64,000 nt of DNA from Pseudomonas sp. ADAK13. GTDB taxonomy: Bacteria > Pseudomonadota > Gammaproteobacteria > Pseudomonadales > Pseudomonadaceae. Positions 1 to 9,440 of this stretch are shown one piece after another. The stretch is taken from positions 1,674,001 to 1,738,000 of the forward strand of contig NZ_CP052860.1 of assembly GCF_012935715.1 (NCBI RefSeq), in the 5' to 3' direction. Made by a program: the position numbers and the translations under genes. The notes beneath the pieces are model-generated. The model saw only the letters and a program-made list of their open reading frames with translations. It did not search any database and was not told the origin of the DNA. Position 1 is the first letter of the stretch; every line of letters starts with the position of its first letter.

Positions 1-352
1 TCGAACTGACACGCTGCAATTGTTCCGCCGTCACCTTGCGGGTCAACAACGTCACAATGTGGCGTTTTTTGCCCTGGCCGGCGACCCAGCTCTGGTAATC
101 CTCTTCGGACACCGGTGTGAAACGCACCTGCTGATCCAGCTTATACGCCGTAAACAGGATGTCCTTGAGCACGGACGAGGCTTGCTCGGTGCTTGGAATT
201 TCCACCAGGATGCCGAACGACAGCGTGTCGTGAATCACCGCCTGGCCGATGTCGAGAATGTTCACACCACCCTGGGCCAGAACACCGGTAATGGCTGCGG
301 TAAGGCCCGGACGGTCCTCACCGGTGATGTTAATCAGGACAATTTCGCGCAA
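1..352 (-). CDS. serB: Phosphoserine phosphatase SerB, N-terminal part (cut by window edge)
   Basis: The reverse strand from 352 to the window edge encodes about 117 residues beginning MREIVLINITGEDRPGLTAA, the N-terminal ACT-type regulatory region of Pseudomonas SerB. SerB hydrolyses phosphoserine to serine, the last step of serine synthesis, in the cytoplasm. The catalytic HAD domain lies outside the window. The start is an unusual TTG at 352-350, chosen because the conserved MREIVLIN begins there and a G-rich stretch lies about 8 nt upstream. The gene is divergent from the AhpA-type gene at 487, as serB is in PAO1 and next to ytjB in E. coli. Confident identification from the conserved N-terminus and context. 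Confidence 0.9.
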   Translation of the reverse strand, partial: MREIVLINITGEDRPGLTAAITGVLAQGGVNILDIGQAVIHDTLSFGILVEIPSTEQASSVLKDILFTAYKLDQQVRFTPVSEEDYQSWVAGQGKKRHIVTLLTRKVTAEQLQRVSS

Positions 353-422
353 AGCGCACCCCCGAGCTGGAAAAAAACCGCATTCTACCCACTTTCAGTG
401 ACCATCGGGCACAGCCAGCGCT

Positions 423-450
423 TTGCCGGTCTTGGGCCTGTCGCTATACT
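423..450 (+). promoter_or_regulatory. Candidate sigma-70 promoter for the AhpA-type gene
   Basis: TTGCCG (423-428), a 16-bp spacer and TATACT (445-450) sit 36 bp ahead of the GTG start at 487, in the serB divergent region. Prediction from consensus only. Confidence 0.45.
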
Positions 451-486
451 GCGCGTCAACTTCACGGACTAAAGAGCCGAGCTTAA

Positions 487-2022
487 GTGAACCGGCCCAC
501 GCCAGTAAAAACCGATAACTTCTTCCTGCTGATCTTCCGGGCACTGCGCCACCGCCGTGTACCGATCGCATTACGCATCGCCAGCCATAACGTGATCCTG
601 GTCGCTCTGGCCCTGGTCATCTATGCCTGCGTGATGGGTTTGCAGTTCAAACAGGCCATGCACGAGCAAGCCGACGCCCTGGGCGAGAGCCTGACCACCC
701 AGACCGCCACCTCGGCGACTGAGTTGTTGGTGTCCAACGACATCCTCAGCCTAAACGTGCTGCTCAACAACCTGACCAAGAACCCGCTGGTGGCCCACGC
801 CGCTATCTATAGCGTGGACAACCGGATCATGGCCGAAGCCGGGCAACGCCCGAAAAACGGCCTGCTGGGTGAAGCCGAGGGTCTGTACCAGAGCAATATC
901 ACGTTCCAGGACGTGAAAGCCGGCCAACTGCGCATCAGCCTGGACATGCAACAGTTCCAGCAGCCGATGACCATCAGCCTGCAAAGCATGGGCATCCTGA
1001 GTGCGATCCTGCTGGCGCTGTCGCTGGCCTTGAGCCTGCGCCTGGGTCGGCATATCTCCACGCCACTGATGCAACTGCGCATCTGGCTGCGGGATATCGA
1101 CGAACACACCCCGGCCACCGACCGCCAGGATGAGATCGGCGACCTCGCCCGCCAGTTGCACACCAGCTTCGCTCCGGAGCCCGTGGTGCCCGAGGTTGAA
1201 CCCGAGCCCGAGTTCGACGACACCGAGTACGAAGACGACGAACCCGAGTTCGAAGTGCGCAACCTGCGCGACCCGAGCTTCGATGAGTCTGCGCCGGTGG
1301 CAGGTCTCAAGCCGGCCACCCGGCAGGTGATCAAGGCAGAAGAAGACGAACTGGACGAAGAAGACCCGTTCGCCGACCTTCGCGACAACTCCGCGCCAAC
1401 TGCTACCGCTGCGCCGCAGCCGGCTCCAGTGCGAAATACCCAGCCCCAGCACAGCGCCGTATTGGCTGTGCAGCTGGGCGCACAGGATCAGTTGCGCCGC
1501 TTGCCGCGCGCACGCCTGACCGAGTTGCTGGAACGTTATCGTGATTGCCTGGACCAGGCGGCCTCGCTGTATCAGAGCGAACTGCACACCCTGAACGATG
1601 GCAGCACGTTGATGCTGTTCCACAGCGAAGACAGCGGCGAAGACTACCTGACCAACGCCATCTGCTGCGGTGAGTTGCTGCGGGCCCTGGGCCATGCGCT
1701 GCAAATCGAAGTGGCTGACAGTGGCATCACGCTGCAACTGCAACTGGGCCTGACGGTGGGCGACGATCTGTATGGCATGAGCCAGATTGATCTGCTACTG
1801 ACCGAGATTGCCCAAGACGCCTTGGCCTTGTCGCAACACAGCCGCAACCTGCTGCTGGTGGAACGCAAGATCAGTGACGACGTGTTGATTCGCCAACGTG
1901 CGCGGATCCGCCCGATTGCCAGCCCTGAAGGTGCGTGCTGTGTAGAGCGGTTGATGGAGCCTTACCCGTCGATGCTGGAGCGCCAACTGGCGCGAATGCA
2001 TGAGACGCGGGCAAAGAACTAA
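487..2022 (+). CDS. AhpA/YtjB-family inner-membrane protein with HAMP-like region
   Basis: 511 residues. Two membrane segments are visible (about residues 34-53 and 167-187) around a periplasmic loop of about 110 residues, followed by a HAMP-like stretch. Then comes a very acidic, proline-rich linker (about residues 235-310, with runs such as EPEPEFDDTEYEDDEPEFE) and a cytoplasmic C-terminal domain that I do not recognise. The layout and the position divergent from serB match the AhpA/YtjB (Smp) family; the function is not established, and no histidine-kinase or cyclase motifs are seen. GTG start at 487 with only a weak ribosome site. It converges on the PqiC-like gene across a shared terminator at 2083-2112. 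Confidence 0.7.
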   Translation: MNRPTPVKTDNFFLLIFRALRHRRVPIALRIASHNVILVALALVIYACVMGLQFKQAMHEQADALGESLTTQTATSATELLVSNDILSLNVLLNNLTKNPLVAHAAIYSVDNRIMAEAGQRPKNGLLGEAEGLYQSNITFQDVKAGQLRISLDMQQFQQPMTISLQSMGILSAILLALSLALSLRLGRHISTPLMQLRIWLRDIDEHTPATDRQDEIGDLARQLHTSFAPEPVVPEVEPEPEFDDTEYEDDEPEFEVRNLRDPSFDESAPVAGLKPATRQVIKAEEDELDEEDPFADLRDNSAPTATAAPQPAPVRNTQPQHSAVLAVQLGAQDQLRRLPRARLTELLERYRDCLDQAASLYQSELHTLNDGSTLMLFHSEDSGEDYLTNAICCGELLRALGHALQIEVADSGITLQLQLGLTVGDDLYGMSQIDLLLTEIAQDALALSQHSRNLLLVERKISDDVLIRQRARIRPIASPEGACCVERLMEPYPSMLERQLARMHETRAKN

Positions 2023-2082
2023 AGAACAACGCTGCCCCGCTCCCACATTTGATCTAGGCAACGACTCAAATCCCGCACAAAC

Positions 2083-2112
2083 AAAAGGCCCGCTCATCAG
2101 CGGGCCTTTTTT
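2083..2112. terminator. Bidirectional intrinsic terminator
   Basis: Perfect 12-bp stem AAAAGGCCCGCT / AGCGGGCCTTTT with a 4-nt loop, flanked by T runs on both strands. It lies between convergent genes ending at 2022 and 2130. Confidence 0.9.
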
Positions 2113-2129
2113 GTGGGGCTGTATTCAGG

Positions 2130-2840
2130 TCAGAACCTGAACACTTCCATGTCGGTACGAATCGGCACGGCCATCGGCATCTTCGGCTTCTCCGGTGCGG
2201 CCGGCTTGGCAGCGGCCGGAGCCTGTTTACGTGGAGCCTCAGCAACCGCCGGCTGATTGGCCAATGGCTTGAGGGCCACGGACAACTGCTGTGCCAGGTT
2301 CTGCAACAGCACGCCCTGGGCCTGAACCTGGGACGCCGTGGTACCGGAGTGTTGTTCCTGCAAATGCACGATGCGGTTATCCCGCACCTGGCCGCGACGG
2401 TCGATCAGGCGCCACTGGGCATCCAGGATCGCCGGCTGGGAAACACCGGAGTCCAGCCGCGTGATGGTCAGCAACACCTGTACGTCCGGGGTGAACCCCG
2501 TCGGTGCCGGCGCCAGTACCACCCGCTGGCTGTCCAGATGGCCCGCCACCTGGCGCAACATCAACTGATTGATGTCGGACGACAGGCTACCGGCCCAGCG
2601 ACCATCGGTGGAACCTTGCAGGCTTCCATCGTTCTGACGTTGCAACAGGGTCTCGCGTTGCAGGTAGTCGGCCACCACCACCGGGCCAAGCAATACGGCC
2701 ATGCCGGCACTTTGTGCAGGCTGAGCCGGACTTCCACTGTCCAGCTGATACAGCGACACAGGTTGATGTGTGCTGCAACCCGCCAGGCCCAAAAGGCCAG
2801 CGAGCAACAAAAATAAAGGAAGGCGCGGAGCAGTCATCAT
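2130..2840 (-). CDS. PqiC-like (ABC-type transport auxiliary) lipoprotein
   Basis: 236 residues with a lipoprotein signal peptide: hydrophobic leader then lipobox LAGC, so the mature protein would start at Cys22. The body (STHQPVSLYQLDSG..., later DSQRVVLAP and DVQVLLTITRLDSG) matches the PqiC/DUF330 family of outer-membrane lipoproteins that work with MCE/PqiAB lipid-transport systems. The C-terminal part is rich in Ala, Pro and Lys and looks like a flexible tail. No pqiA or pqiB gene lies next to it, so the partner is not in the window. Two adjacent ATG codons (2840 and 2837) are possible starts. It lies downstream of parC with a 174-bp gap and may be transcribed separately. Confidence 0.75.
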   Translation of the reverse strand: MMTAPRLPLFLLLAGLLGLAGCSTHQPVSLYQLDSGSPAQPAQSAGMAVLLGPVVVADYLQRETLLQRQNDGSLQGSTDGRWAGSLSSDINQLMLRQVAGHLDSQRVVLAPAPTGFTPDVQVLLTITRLDSGVSQPAILDAQWRLIDRRGQVRDNRIVHLQEQHSGTTASQVQAQGVLLQNLAQQLSVALKPLANQPAVAEAPRKQAPAAAKPAAPEKPKMPMAVPIRTDMEVFRF

Positions 2841-3014
2841 CCCATCCAGGTGGCTGCCACAAGGCGAACCACAATGTAATACTCAAAAATAACCTGTACG
2901 CGCTCAGCCACGCCGGCGCTGGAAAGGCCATATCATCCGTGAATATGCGCCGTGACTCCAGCGCGAAAGCGTCGATCTACGGGTTAAATCGTAGATCGGG
3001 CGCTCTATATCGCG

Positions 3015-5279
3015 TTAAACGGGCGTTTCCACCAGTAATGCGTCCACTCGCTGGAAGCCGCGCGGCAGTTTGTTGCCGCGACGACCCCGCTCACCCTTGT
3101 AGTGCTCGAGGTCGTCAGGGCGCAGCGACAACGTGCGCTTGCCGGCCTGCAGCACCAGGGTCGAGCCTTCCGGGATCACTGCGATGTCGGTCACGTACTC
3201 TTCGCGACTGGCCACCCGCTCCCCGGGAATACCAATAATCTTGTTGCCCTTGCCTTTGCCCAACTGAGGCAAGTCACTGATCTTGAACACCAACAGGCGA
3301 CCTTCAGTGGTCACCGATGCAAGCCAATTGCCTTCACGGTCTTCCACCGTACGCGGCAGGATCACCTTGGCGTTGTTCGGCAGGCTCAGCAACGCCTTGC
3401 CCGCCTTGTTCTTGGCCTGCAGGTCTTCACCCTTGACCACGAACCCGTAGCCGGCATCGGAGGCGATGACGTACAGCGAATCATCGTCCGGCAGCAGCAC
3501 GCATTCAAAATTCGCCCCCGGTGGCGGTGTCAGGCGCCCGGTCAACGGCTCGCCCTGCCCCCGTGCCGACGGCAAGGTGTGCGCCGGTACCGAATAGCTG
3601 CGACCGGTGGAGTCGATAAACACCGCAAACTGGTTGGAGCGCCCGGCCGCGGAGGTTTTGAAACCATCGCCGGCCTTGTACGACAAGCCAGTGGCGTCAA
3701 TATCATGCCCCTTGGCTGAGCGAACCCAACCCTTTTCCGACAGAACGACGGTAATTTTCTCGTTGGGCAGCAGCTCGGTTTCGGTCAGGGCCTTGGCTTC
3801 GGCGCGCTCGACAATCGGCGAACGGCGGTCGTCGCCATAGGTTTCGGCGTCCTTGATCAGCTCGGTGCGCACCAGCTTCTTCAGCTTGGCCTCGCTGCCC
3901 AGCAGGGCCTGGAGCTTGGCTTGCTCTTTCAGCAGCGCGTCCTGTTCGTCGCGCAGCTTCATTTCTTCCAGTCGCGCCAACTGACGCAGACGGGTGTCGA
4001 GGATGTAGTCAGCCTGGATTTCGCTGAGCTCAAAGCGCGCGATCAGCTCGGCCTTCGGGTGCTCGGCGGTACGGATGATATGGATCACTTCATCCAGGTT
4101 GAGGTAGGCAATCAGCAAACCGTCCAACAGGTGCAGGCGGCGCTCGACCTTGTCCAGGCGGAATTGCAGGCGGCGACGCACGGTCTGTACCCGGAACTCC
4201 AGCCATTCCACCAGCAATGCCCGCAGGTTCTTCAACTGTGGCTTGCCGTCCAGGCCAATGATGTTGATGTTGACCCGATAGCTGGATTCCAGCTCGGTGC
4301 TGGCGAACAAATGCTGCATCAGCACTTCATGGTCGACCCGGCTGTTGGTCGGAATGATCACGATCCGGCACGGGTTCTCGTGGTCGGACTCGTCACGCAG
4401 GTCGGCCACTTGCGGCAGCTTCGACGGCTTGGCCTGCATCAGCGCGGCAATCTGCTCCAGCACCTTGGCACCGGACACCTGGTGCGGCAGCGCGGTGACG
4501 ATGATGTCGCCGTCTTCGATGTGATACACGGCGCGCATGCGCACCGAGCCTTTACCGGTCTGGTAGATTTTCAGCAGGTCGGCACGAGGCGTGATGATTT
4601 CCGCCTCGGTCGGGTAATCCGGGCCCTGGATATGCTCGCACAGTTGCTCGACCGTCGCCTTCGGCTCGTCCAGCAAACGTACGCACGCAGTGGCCACTTC
4701 CCGCAGGTTGTGGGGTGGTACGTCAGTGGCCATGCCCACGGCGATGCCGGTGGTGCCATTGAGCAGGATGTTCGGCAAACGTGCTGGCAACACCAGCGGT
4801 TCGTCGAGGGTGCCGTCGAAGTTCGGCCCCCAGTTGGCCGTGCCCTGGCCCAGCTCACTGAGCAGCACTTCCGAATACCGCGACAGGCGCGCTTCGGTGT
4901 AACGCATGGCGGCGAAGGACTTGGGATCATCCGGCGCACCCCAGTTACCCTGGCCGTCCACCAGCGTGTAGCGGTAGCTGAACGGCTGGGCCATCAGCAC
5001 CATGGCTTCGTAGCACGCCGAGTCGCCGTGGGGGTGGAACTTGCCGAGCACGTCACCGACGGTACGTGCCGACTTCTTGTGCTTGGAGTCAGCGTCCAGG
5101 CCCAACTCACTCATCGCATAGATAATGCGCCGCTGTACGGGCTTCAGGCCGTCGCCGATATGCGGCAAGGCACGGTCCATGATCACGTACATGGAGTAGT
5201 TGAGGTAGGCATTTTCGGTGAAGTCAGCCAGCGACCGGCGTTCAACGCCGTCTAAGCTGTCTGCAAGGATGTCACTCAT
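3015..5279 (-). CDS. parC: DNA topoisomerase IV subunit A
   Basis: 754 residues, the usual ParC length. ParC cuts and rejoins DNA and with ParE (6803-8707) decatenates daughter chromosomes. The catalytic tyrosine is Tyr127 in [13 protein letters not shown]. The quinolone-resistance region reads [13 protein letters not shown], with Ser87 and Glu91 as in susceptible pseudomonads. The C-terminal part (about residues 500-754) has the repeated blades of the ParC DNA-wrapping domain. The start [11 protein letters not shown] at 5279 is preferred; an in-frame upstream Met would add 21 residues that belong to the preceding protease gene read out of frame. The last gene of the operon, 10 bp after the protease. 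Confidence 0.97.
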   Translation of the reverse strand: MSDILADSLDGVERRSLADFTENAYLNYSMYVIMDRALPHIGDGLKPVQRRIIYAMSELGLDADSKHKKSARTVGDVLGKFHPHGDSACYEAMVLMAQPFSYRYTLVDGQGNWGAPDDPKSFAAMRYTEARLSRYSEVLLSELGQGTANWGPNFDGTLDEPLVLPARLPNILLNGTTGIAVGMATDVPPHNLREVATACVRLLDEPKATVEQLCEHIQGPDYPTEAEIITPRADLLKIYQTGKGSVRMRAVYHIEDGDIIVTALPHQVSGAKVLEQIAALMQAKPSKLPQVADLRDESDHENPCRIVIIPTNSRVDHEVLMQHLFASTELESSYRVNINIIGLDGKPQLKNLRALLVEWLEFRVQTVRRRLQFRLDKVERRLHLLDGLLIAYLNLDEVIHIIRTAEHPKAELIARFELSEIQADYILDTRLRQLARLEEMKLRDEQDALLKEQAKLQALLGSEAKLKKLVRTELIKDAETYGDDRRSPIVERAEAKALTETELLPNEKITVVLSEKGWVRSAKGHDIDATGLSYKAGDGFKTSAAGRSNQFAVFIDSTGRSYSVPAHTLPSARGQGEPLTGRLTPPPGANFECVLLPDDDSLYVIASDAGYGFVVKGEDLQAKNKAGKALLSLPNNAKVILPRTVEDREGNWLASVTTEGRLLVFKISDLPQLGKGKGNKIIGIPGERVASREEYVTDIAVIPEGSTLVLQAGKRTLSLRPDDLEHYKGERGRRGNKLPRGFQRVDALLVETPV

Positions 5280-5289
5280 GCGGGCCTCA

Positions 5290-5811
5290 TCATTGTTTGG
5301 TCTGGCGCAGCAGCAAGGTGCCGCTGCGCTGGGTAAATTCAAGTTGTTTCAATGCACTCATGCCCAGCAATACCTGGTCATCGCCCAGCCCCGGCACCAC
5401 CAGGGCACGCACGTCCTGCAGGACGATATCGCCCAGTTGCAGGCGGCCCAGTTCGGTCCGAAAGCCCTGGGTGCGCCCGTTGGCCGTACTCACGCCAACC
5501 GGCATGCCGCGTTTAAGCCCGAGGCGGTCAGCCAATTCGGCCGGAACCGCCACGTCGGTGGCCCCGGTGTCGAGCATGAACTCCACCGGCTGACCGTTGA
5601 TCTGGCCAGTGGCTACAAAATGCCCTTGGCCGTTGCCCAGCAGTTTTACTTCGATATAACCCTCGTGTTGCTCCGAGGTCACCACGGCATTGGGGTTTTC
5701 CTGATGCTGTTCCCACTGCCCAAAAAACCGTGTCGCCAAAAACAATCCGGCGCCCCAGGCCACGAACATCAACACACGCCCGGCGCGCTTGCCGGGTGCC
5801 TGGCTGCTCAT
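5290..5811 (-). CDS. Retropepsin-like aspartic protease, membrane-anchored (TIGR02281 type)
   Basis: 173 residues. One N-terminal membrane segment (about residues 14-30) precedes a single retropepsin-like domain with the catalytic motif [13 protein letters not shown], where DTGA is the aspartic-protease signature, and a second half with [14 protein letters not shown]. Such single-lobe proteases act as dimers; here the domain would lie in the periplasm. The substrate is unknown. The start overlaps the phytase-like esterase gene by 4 bp (ATGA), and parC follows after 10 bp, so it is translated within the topoisomerase IV operon. The same order is found in PAO1 as I recall (PA4965). Function is inferred from the family only. 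Confidence 0.8.
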   Translation of the reverse strand: MSSQAPGKRAGRVLMFVAWGAGLFLATRFFGQWEQHQENPNAVVTSEQHEGYIEVKLLGNGQGHFVATGQINGQPVEFMLDTGATDVAVPAELADRLGLKRGMPVGVSTANGRTQGFRTELGRLQLGDIVLQDVRALVVPGLGDDQVLLGMSALKQLEFTQRSGTLLLRQTKQ

Positions 5812-6803
5812 GGCTTGGCACTCCAGCCGCCCGCGGGGGCGGCGAAACGATAGACTATCGGCCGTTTTTCGCCATCGGCGCGGGCGCCGAAGTTATTGTC
5901 CAGGCCGATCCACGCGCCATCGGCTTCCACCACCAACGCTTCGGCCAGGCCGTAGGGCTGGTTGTATTGGCGTTGCGGCGCCAGCATTTCATCGGCGTAG
6001 GACCAGCATTGTTCGACCTTCGCCGTCACGGGGTCACGACGGCACAACTGAAACTGGCTGCTTTCGAGGGTAAACAGCTTGCCCTCGAACAGCGCGACGT
6101 CAGAGAAATTGCGCGAAACCGCCTTGGCCTTGGGCATCTGGGCCGGCTGCATCTCGGTGCCCGCCTCGCTCAACAACACACAAGGACCGTCGCAATCCCA
6201 GAGGGTTTGCGGGCGCTTGATGGAAATCAACCCACGCCGCTCGCGCTCGGCGGCCAGCCAGATCTGATTGCCCTCGGGGTTCACCGCCAAGCCTTCAAAC
6301 AACGCATTGAAATGCAGCAGCAGGCCACTGGCCCGGGCTTCACGAACCATGCCCGGGGCGATCTTCAACCACTCGGGCTCACCGGTCACCGGCACCTGCA
6401 GCACCGCCGCGTGGGCTTCGCTGACGATGTAGCGGTTGCCCGCCGCGTCGCAGCTGATGCCTTCAAAATCCAGGTCACCACCCCGAATCAACGAAGCCGC
6501 CTTGGTGCGCGAACGCAAACCAAAGGGCAACCCGGACTCCGGCACCGGCGGCACATTGATCTTCACCGTTTCGGCCTGCCAGGTATCGGCACTGATATCG
6601 AGCCGGTAGATCTGGTCGTCGTCGCGGTCGGAAACCGTCCACAACTCCTTGCCACACAGGGCCAGGCCCGACAGGTTGCCGCCACGCATGCCGTCAACCG
6701 GGTGTTCGGAGATCAATTTGAGTTCAGCAGCGGGCGCCGCGACCACCGAGGTGGCCGCCAACCCGCTCAACAACAGAATCGCCAGGGCGAAACCGCTGCG
6801 CAT
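5808..6803 (-). CDS. Secreted phytase-like esterase-family protein
   Basis: 331 residues with a clear Sec signal peptide (LAILLLSGLAATSVVAAP, cleavage near Ala22-Ala24). The mature part resembles the esterase-like-activity-of-phytase family (PF13449): a beta-propeller pattern with SGLALCGKELWTVSDRDDD near the start, FEGISCDAAGNRYIVSE, and WIGLDNNFG near the end. It should be periplasmic and possibly calcium-binding; the substrate is unknown. Its ATG overlaps the parE stop by one base (TGATG) and its end overlaps the protease gene by 4 bp, so the three genes are translationally coupled. Corresponds to PA4966 by position. Confidence 0.72.
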   Translation of the reverse strand: MRSGFALAILLLSGLAATSVVAAPAAELKLISEHPVDGMRGGNLSGLALCGKELWTVSDRDDDQIYRLDISADTWQAETVKINVPPVPESGLPFGLRSRTKAASLIRGGDLDFEGISCDAAGNRYIVSEAHAAVLQVPVTGEPEWLKIAPGMVREARASGLLLHFNALFEGLAVNPEGNQIWLAAERERRGLISIKRPQTLWDCDGPCVLLSEAGTEMQPAQMPKAKAVSRNFSDVALFEGKLFTLESSQFQLCRRDPVTAKVEQCWSYADEMLAPQRQYNQPYGLAEALVVEADGAWIGLDNNFGARADGEKRPIVYRFAAPAGGWSAKP

Positions 6804-8707
6804 CAGCCCAGAACCTCGGCCAGGTTGCCCTTGGACTCCAGCCAGTTCTTGCGGTCCGGCGCACGCTTCTTCGCCAGCAACATGTCCATCATTTCCGACG
6901 TGGCGGCGAAATCTTCCAGGGTCAACTGCACCAGGCGCCGGGTGTTCGGGTCCATGGTGGTTTCCCGCAGCTGCGGCGGATTCATCTCACCCAGGCCTTT
7001 GAATCGGGTGACTTGAGGCTTGCCGCGTTTCTTCTCGGCCACCAGGCGGTCGAGAATGCCATCGCGCTCGGCTTCGTCCAGGGCGTAGAAAATCTCTTTG
7101 CCGAGGTCGATACGGTACAGCGGCGGCATGGCGACGTAGACGTGACCGGCATCCACCAACGGGCGGAAGTGCTGGACGAACAGTGCGCAGAGCAAGGTCG
7201 CAATGTGCAAGCCGTCGGAGTCGGCGTCGGCGAGGATGCAGATCTTGCCGTAGCGCAGCTGGCTCATGTCGGCCGCGCCTGGGTCGACACCGATGGCCAC
7301 GGCAATGTTGTGCACTTCCTGGCTCGCCAGCACTTCGCTGCCGTCGACTTCCCAGGTGTTGAGGATCTTGCCGCGCAGCGGCAGGATCGCCTGGAACTCC
7401 TTGTCCCGCGCTTGCTTGGCAGAACCGCCGGCGGAATCACCTTCCACCAGGAACAGCTCGGAACGCATCGGGTCTTGCCCGGCGCAGTCCGCCAGCTTGC
7501 CCGGCAGCGCCGGGCCCTGGGTGATGCGCTTGCGCTCGACTTTCTTGCTGGCCTTCAGGCGGCGGCCGGCGTTGTTGATTGCCAGCTCTGCCAGGGCCAG
7601 GCCCAATTCAGGGTGCTCGTTGAGCCACAGGCTGAAGGCATCCTTGACCACACCGGAGACAAACGCAGCGGCCTCGCGGGACGACAGGCGCTCCTTGGTC
7701 TGGCCGGAGAATTGCGGCTCCTGCATCTTCATCGACAGGACGAAAGCAATGCGTTCCCAGACGTCTTCCGGCGCCAGCTTCACGCCGCGCGGCAGCAGGC
7801 TGCGGTATTCGCAGAACTCGCGCATGGCATCCAGCAAGCCCTGGCGCAAACCGTTGACGTGGGTGCCGCCCTGGGCGGTCGGGATCAGGTTGACGTAGCT
7901 TTCCTGAACGCTGTCGCCGCCTTCCGGCAACCACAGCAAGGCCCAGTCCACGGCTTCTTTATTACCGGCCAGGCTGCCGCAGAAAGGCTCGTTGGGCAGG
8001 CGCTCGAATTCGCTGACGGAGTCTTCCAGGTAGGAGCGCAGGCCGTCTTCGTAGTGCCATTCGACCTTCTCGCCGGTGCCTTTGTCTTCAAAACTGACCA
8101 GCAGGCCCGGGCACAGCACAGCCTTGGCCTTGAGCACGTGCTTGAGGCGGCTGATGGAGAATTTGGGTGAATCGAAATATTTCGGGTCCGGCGCGAAATA
8201 CACGCTGGTACCCGTGTTGCGCTTGCCGACGGTGCCGATCACTTCAAGATCGGTGGCCTTGTAGCCATCGGCGAAGGTCATCTGGTACTCGTTGCCGTCA
8301 CGCTTGACCTTGACCCGCACGTGGTTCGACAAGGCGTTGACCACGGAAATACCCACACCGTGCAAGCCACCGGAGAACTGGTAGTTCTTGTTGGAGAACT
8401 TGCCGCCGGCGTGCAGCTTGGTGAGGATCAGCTCGACGCCCGACACACCCTCTTCCGGGTGAATGTCCACCGGCATGCCACGACCGTCGTCGGACACTTC
8501 CAGGGAATGGTCGGCGTGAAGGATGACTTGTACCGACTTGGCGTGCCCGGCCAAGGCTTCGTCGACGCTGTTGTCGATGACTTCCTGGGCAAGGTGGTTC
8601 GGCCGACTGGTGTCGGTGTACATGCCGGGGCGTTTGCGCACCGGGTCGAGGCCCGAGAGGACTTCGATGGCGTCGGCGTTATAAGAGCTAGCGCTGGGAG
8701 TGGCCAT
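6803..8707 (-). CDS. parE: DNA topoisomerase IV subunit B
   Basis: 634 residues, typical ParE length. The GHKL ATPase motifs are present: EVIDNSVDEA, DDGRGMP and GGLHGVGISVVNALS. The TOPRIM domain has FLVEGDSAGGSAKQ and the metal-binding DADSDG near residue 500. ParE supplies ATP-driven strand passage to ParC. It is the first gene of a four-gene operon ending in parC. The start at 8707 (MATPSASSYNADAIEVLSG) matches the family. Nothing is truncated. Confidence 0.97.
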   Translation of the reverse strand: MATPSASSYNADAIEVLSGLDPVRKRPGMYTDTSRPNHLAQEVIDNSVDEALAGHAKSVQVILHADHSLEVSDDGRGMPVDIHPEEGVSGVELILTKLHAGGKFSNKNYQFSGGLHGVGISVVNALSNHVRVKVKRDGNEYQMTFADGYKATDLEVIGTVGKRNTGTSVYFAPDPKYFDSPKFSISRLKHVLKAKAVLCPGLLVSFEDKGTGEKVEWHYEDGLRSYLEDSVSEFERLPNEPFCGSLAGNKEAVDWALLWLPEGGDSVQESYVNLIPTAQGGTHVNGLRQGLLDAMREFCEYRSLLPRGVKLAPEDVWERIAFVLSMKMQEPQFSGQTKERLSSREAAAFVSGVVKDAFSLWLNEHPELGLALAELAINNAGRRLKASKKVERKRITQGPALPGKLADCAGQDPMRSELFLVEGDSAGGSAKQARDKEFQAILPLRGKILNTWEVDGSEVLASQEVHNIAVAIGVDPGAADMSQLRYGKICILADADSDGLHIATLLCALFVQHFRPLVDAGHVYVAMPPLYRIDLGKEIFYALDEAERDGILDRLVAEKKRGKPQVTRFKGLGEMNPPQLRETTMDPNTRRLVQLTLEDFAATSEMMDMLLAKKRAPDRKNWLESKGNLAEVLG

Positions 8708-8751
8708 GGGGTCTCGTCGTGAGTCGTTCGATTAAAAAGTAACCTGCGGTT

Positions 8752-9360
8752 TCACAATGCTGCGAAATCGAAGGATTGGTACTGATCTGCGCCAATGCCG
8801 GCAAAACTCAACAGCGCCGGTAACTGTTGGGCGAACCCCTGGTAACCATGGTCGCCACCGGCCTGGATGCGCAAGGCACAGGCCCGGTAATACTGCTGGG
8901 CGAGCCGATAATCCAGTGTTTCGTCACCGGTCTGCAACCACACCTGATAACGCTGGGCGTCCTGGGGCGCCGGCACTTCCAGCTCGGCCAGGGCCGCGAC
9001 GTGGTCGTGGGTCAATTCCCAGGTCTCATCGGTGTAGAGGTTCTTCTGGGTGCCCAGGTAACCGTCGAACATCCGATGAGGGCTGACCGCCGGGTTGACC
9101 AGCAAGGCGTTGAGGCCATGGCGTTCGGCAAGATGGGTTGCATAGTAGCCGCCGAGTGAGCTGCCTACCAGCAGTGGCCTTCCGAGGTCACGGATCGCCG
9201 CCTCCAACTGGGGGATCGCCTGGCGGGGATGGTGATGCAGGGCCGGCACGCGCAGTTGGTCGGCCAGACCGAGGCTGTCCATCACGGTGATCAGTTGGCT
9301 GGCCTTGTTGGAGGCGGGCGCGCTGTTGAAACCGTGGATATACAAGATCGATGCGGACAT
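8752..9360 (-). CDS. YqiA/YcfP-type alpha/beta-hydrolase (small esterase)
   Basis: 202 residues. The N-terminus ILYIHGFNSAP and the nucleophile elbow GSSLGGYYATHLAE (Ser68 region) define the YqiA family of small alpha/beta hydrolases; the late GGDHGYQGF probably supplies the catalytic His, and the Asp lies near QTGDETLDY. E. coli YqiA hydrolyses palmitoyl-CoA and p-nitrophenyl esters; the physiological substrate is unknown. It lies 44 bp upstream of parE on the same strand, and the order yqiA-parE is widely conserved in gammaproteobacteria. Confidence 0.85.
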   Translation of the reverse strand: MSASILYIHGFNSAPASNKASQLITVMDSLGLADQLRVPALHHHPRQAIPQLEAAIRDLGRPLLVGSSLGGYYATHLAERHGLNALLVNPAVSPHRMFDGYLGTQKNLYTDETWELTHDHVAALAELEVPAPQDAQRYQVWLQTGDETLDYRLAQQYYRACALRIQAGGDHGYQGFAQQLPALLSFAGIGADQYQSFDFAAL

Positions 9361-9440
9361 TCCGGGTCCTCTGGGGGCGGCTTAAAGAGGGGCAGTTTAC
9401 AGGGAACTGGGGGGCTAGGCTCTAGCCGGGTTTCTGTGTG

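Noticed and set aside
751..1743. A 330-codon reverse frame inside the AhpA-type gene
   Set aside because: Gln/His/Val-rich shadow of the real gene; no start context or motifs.
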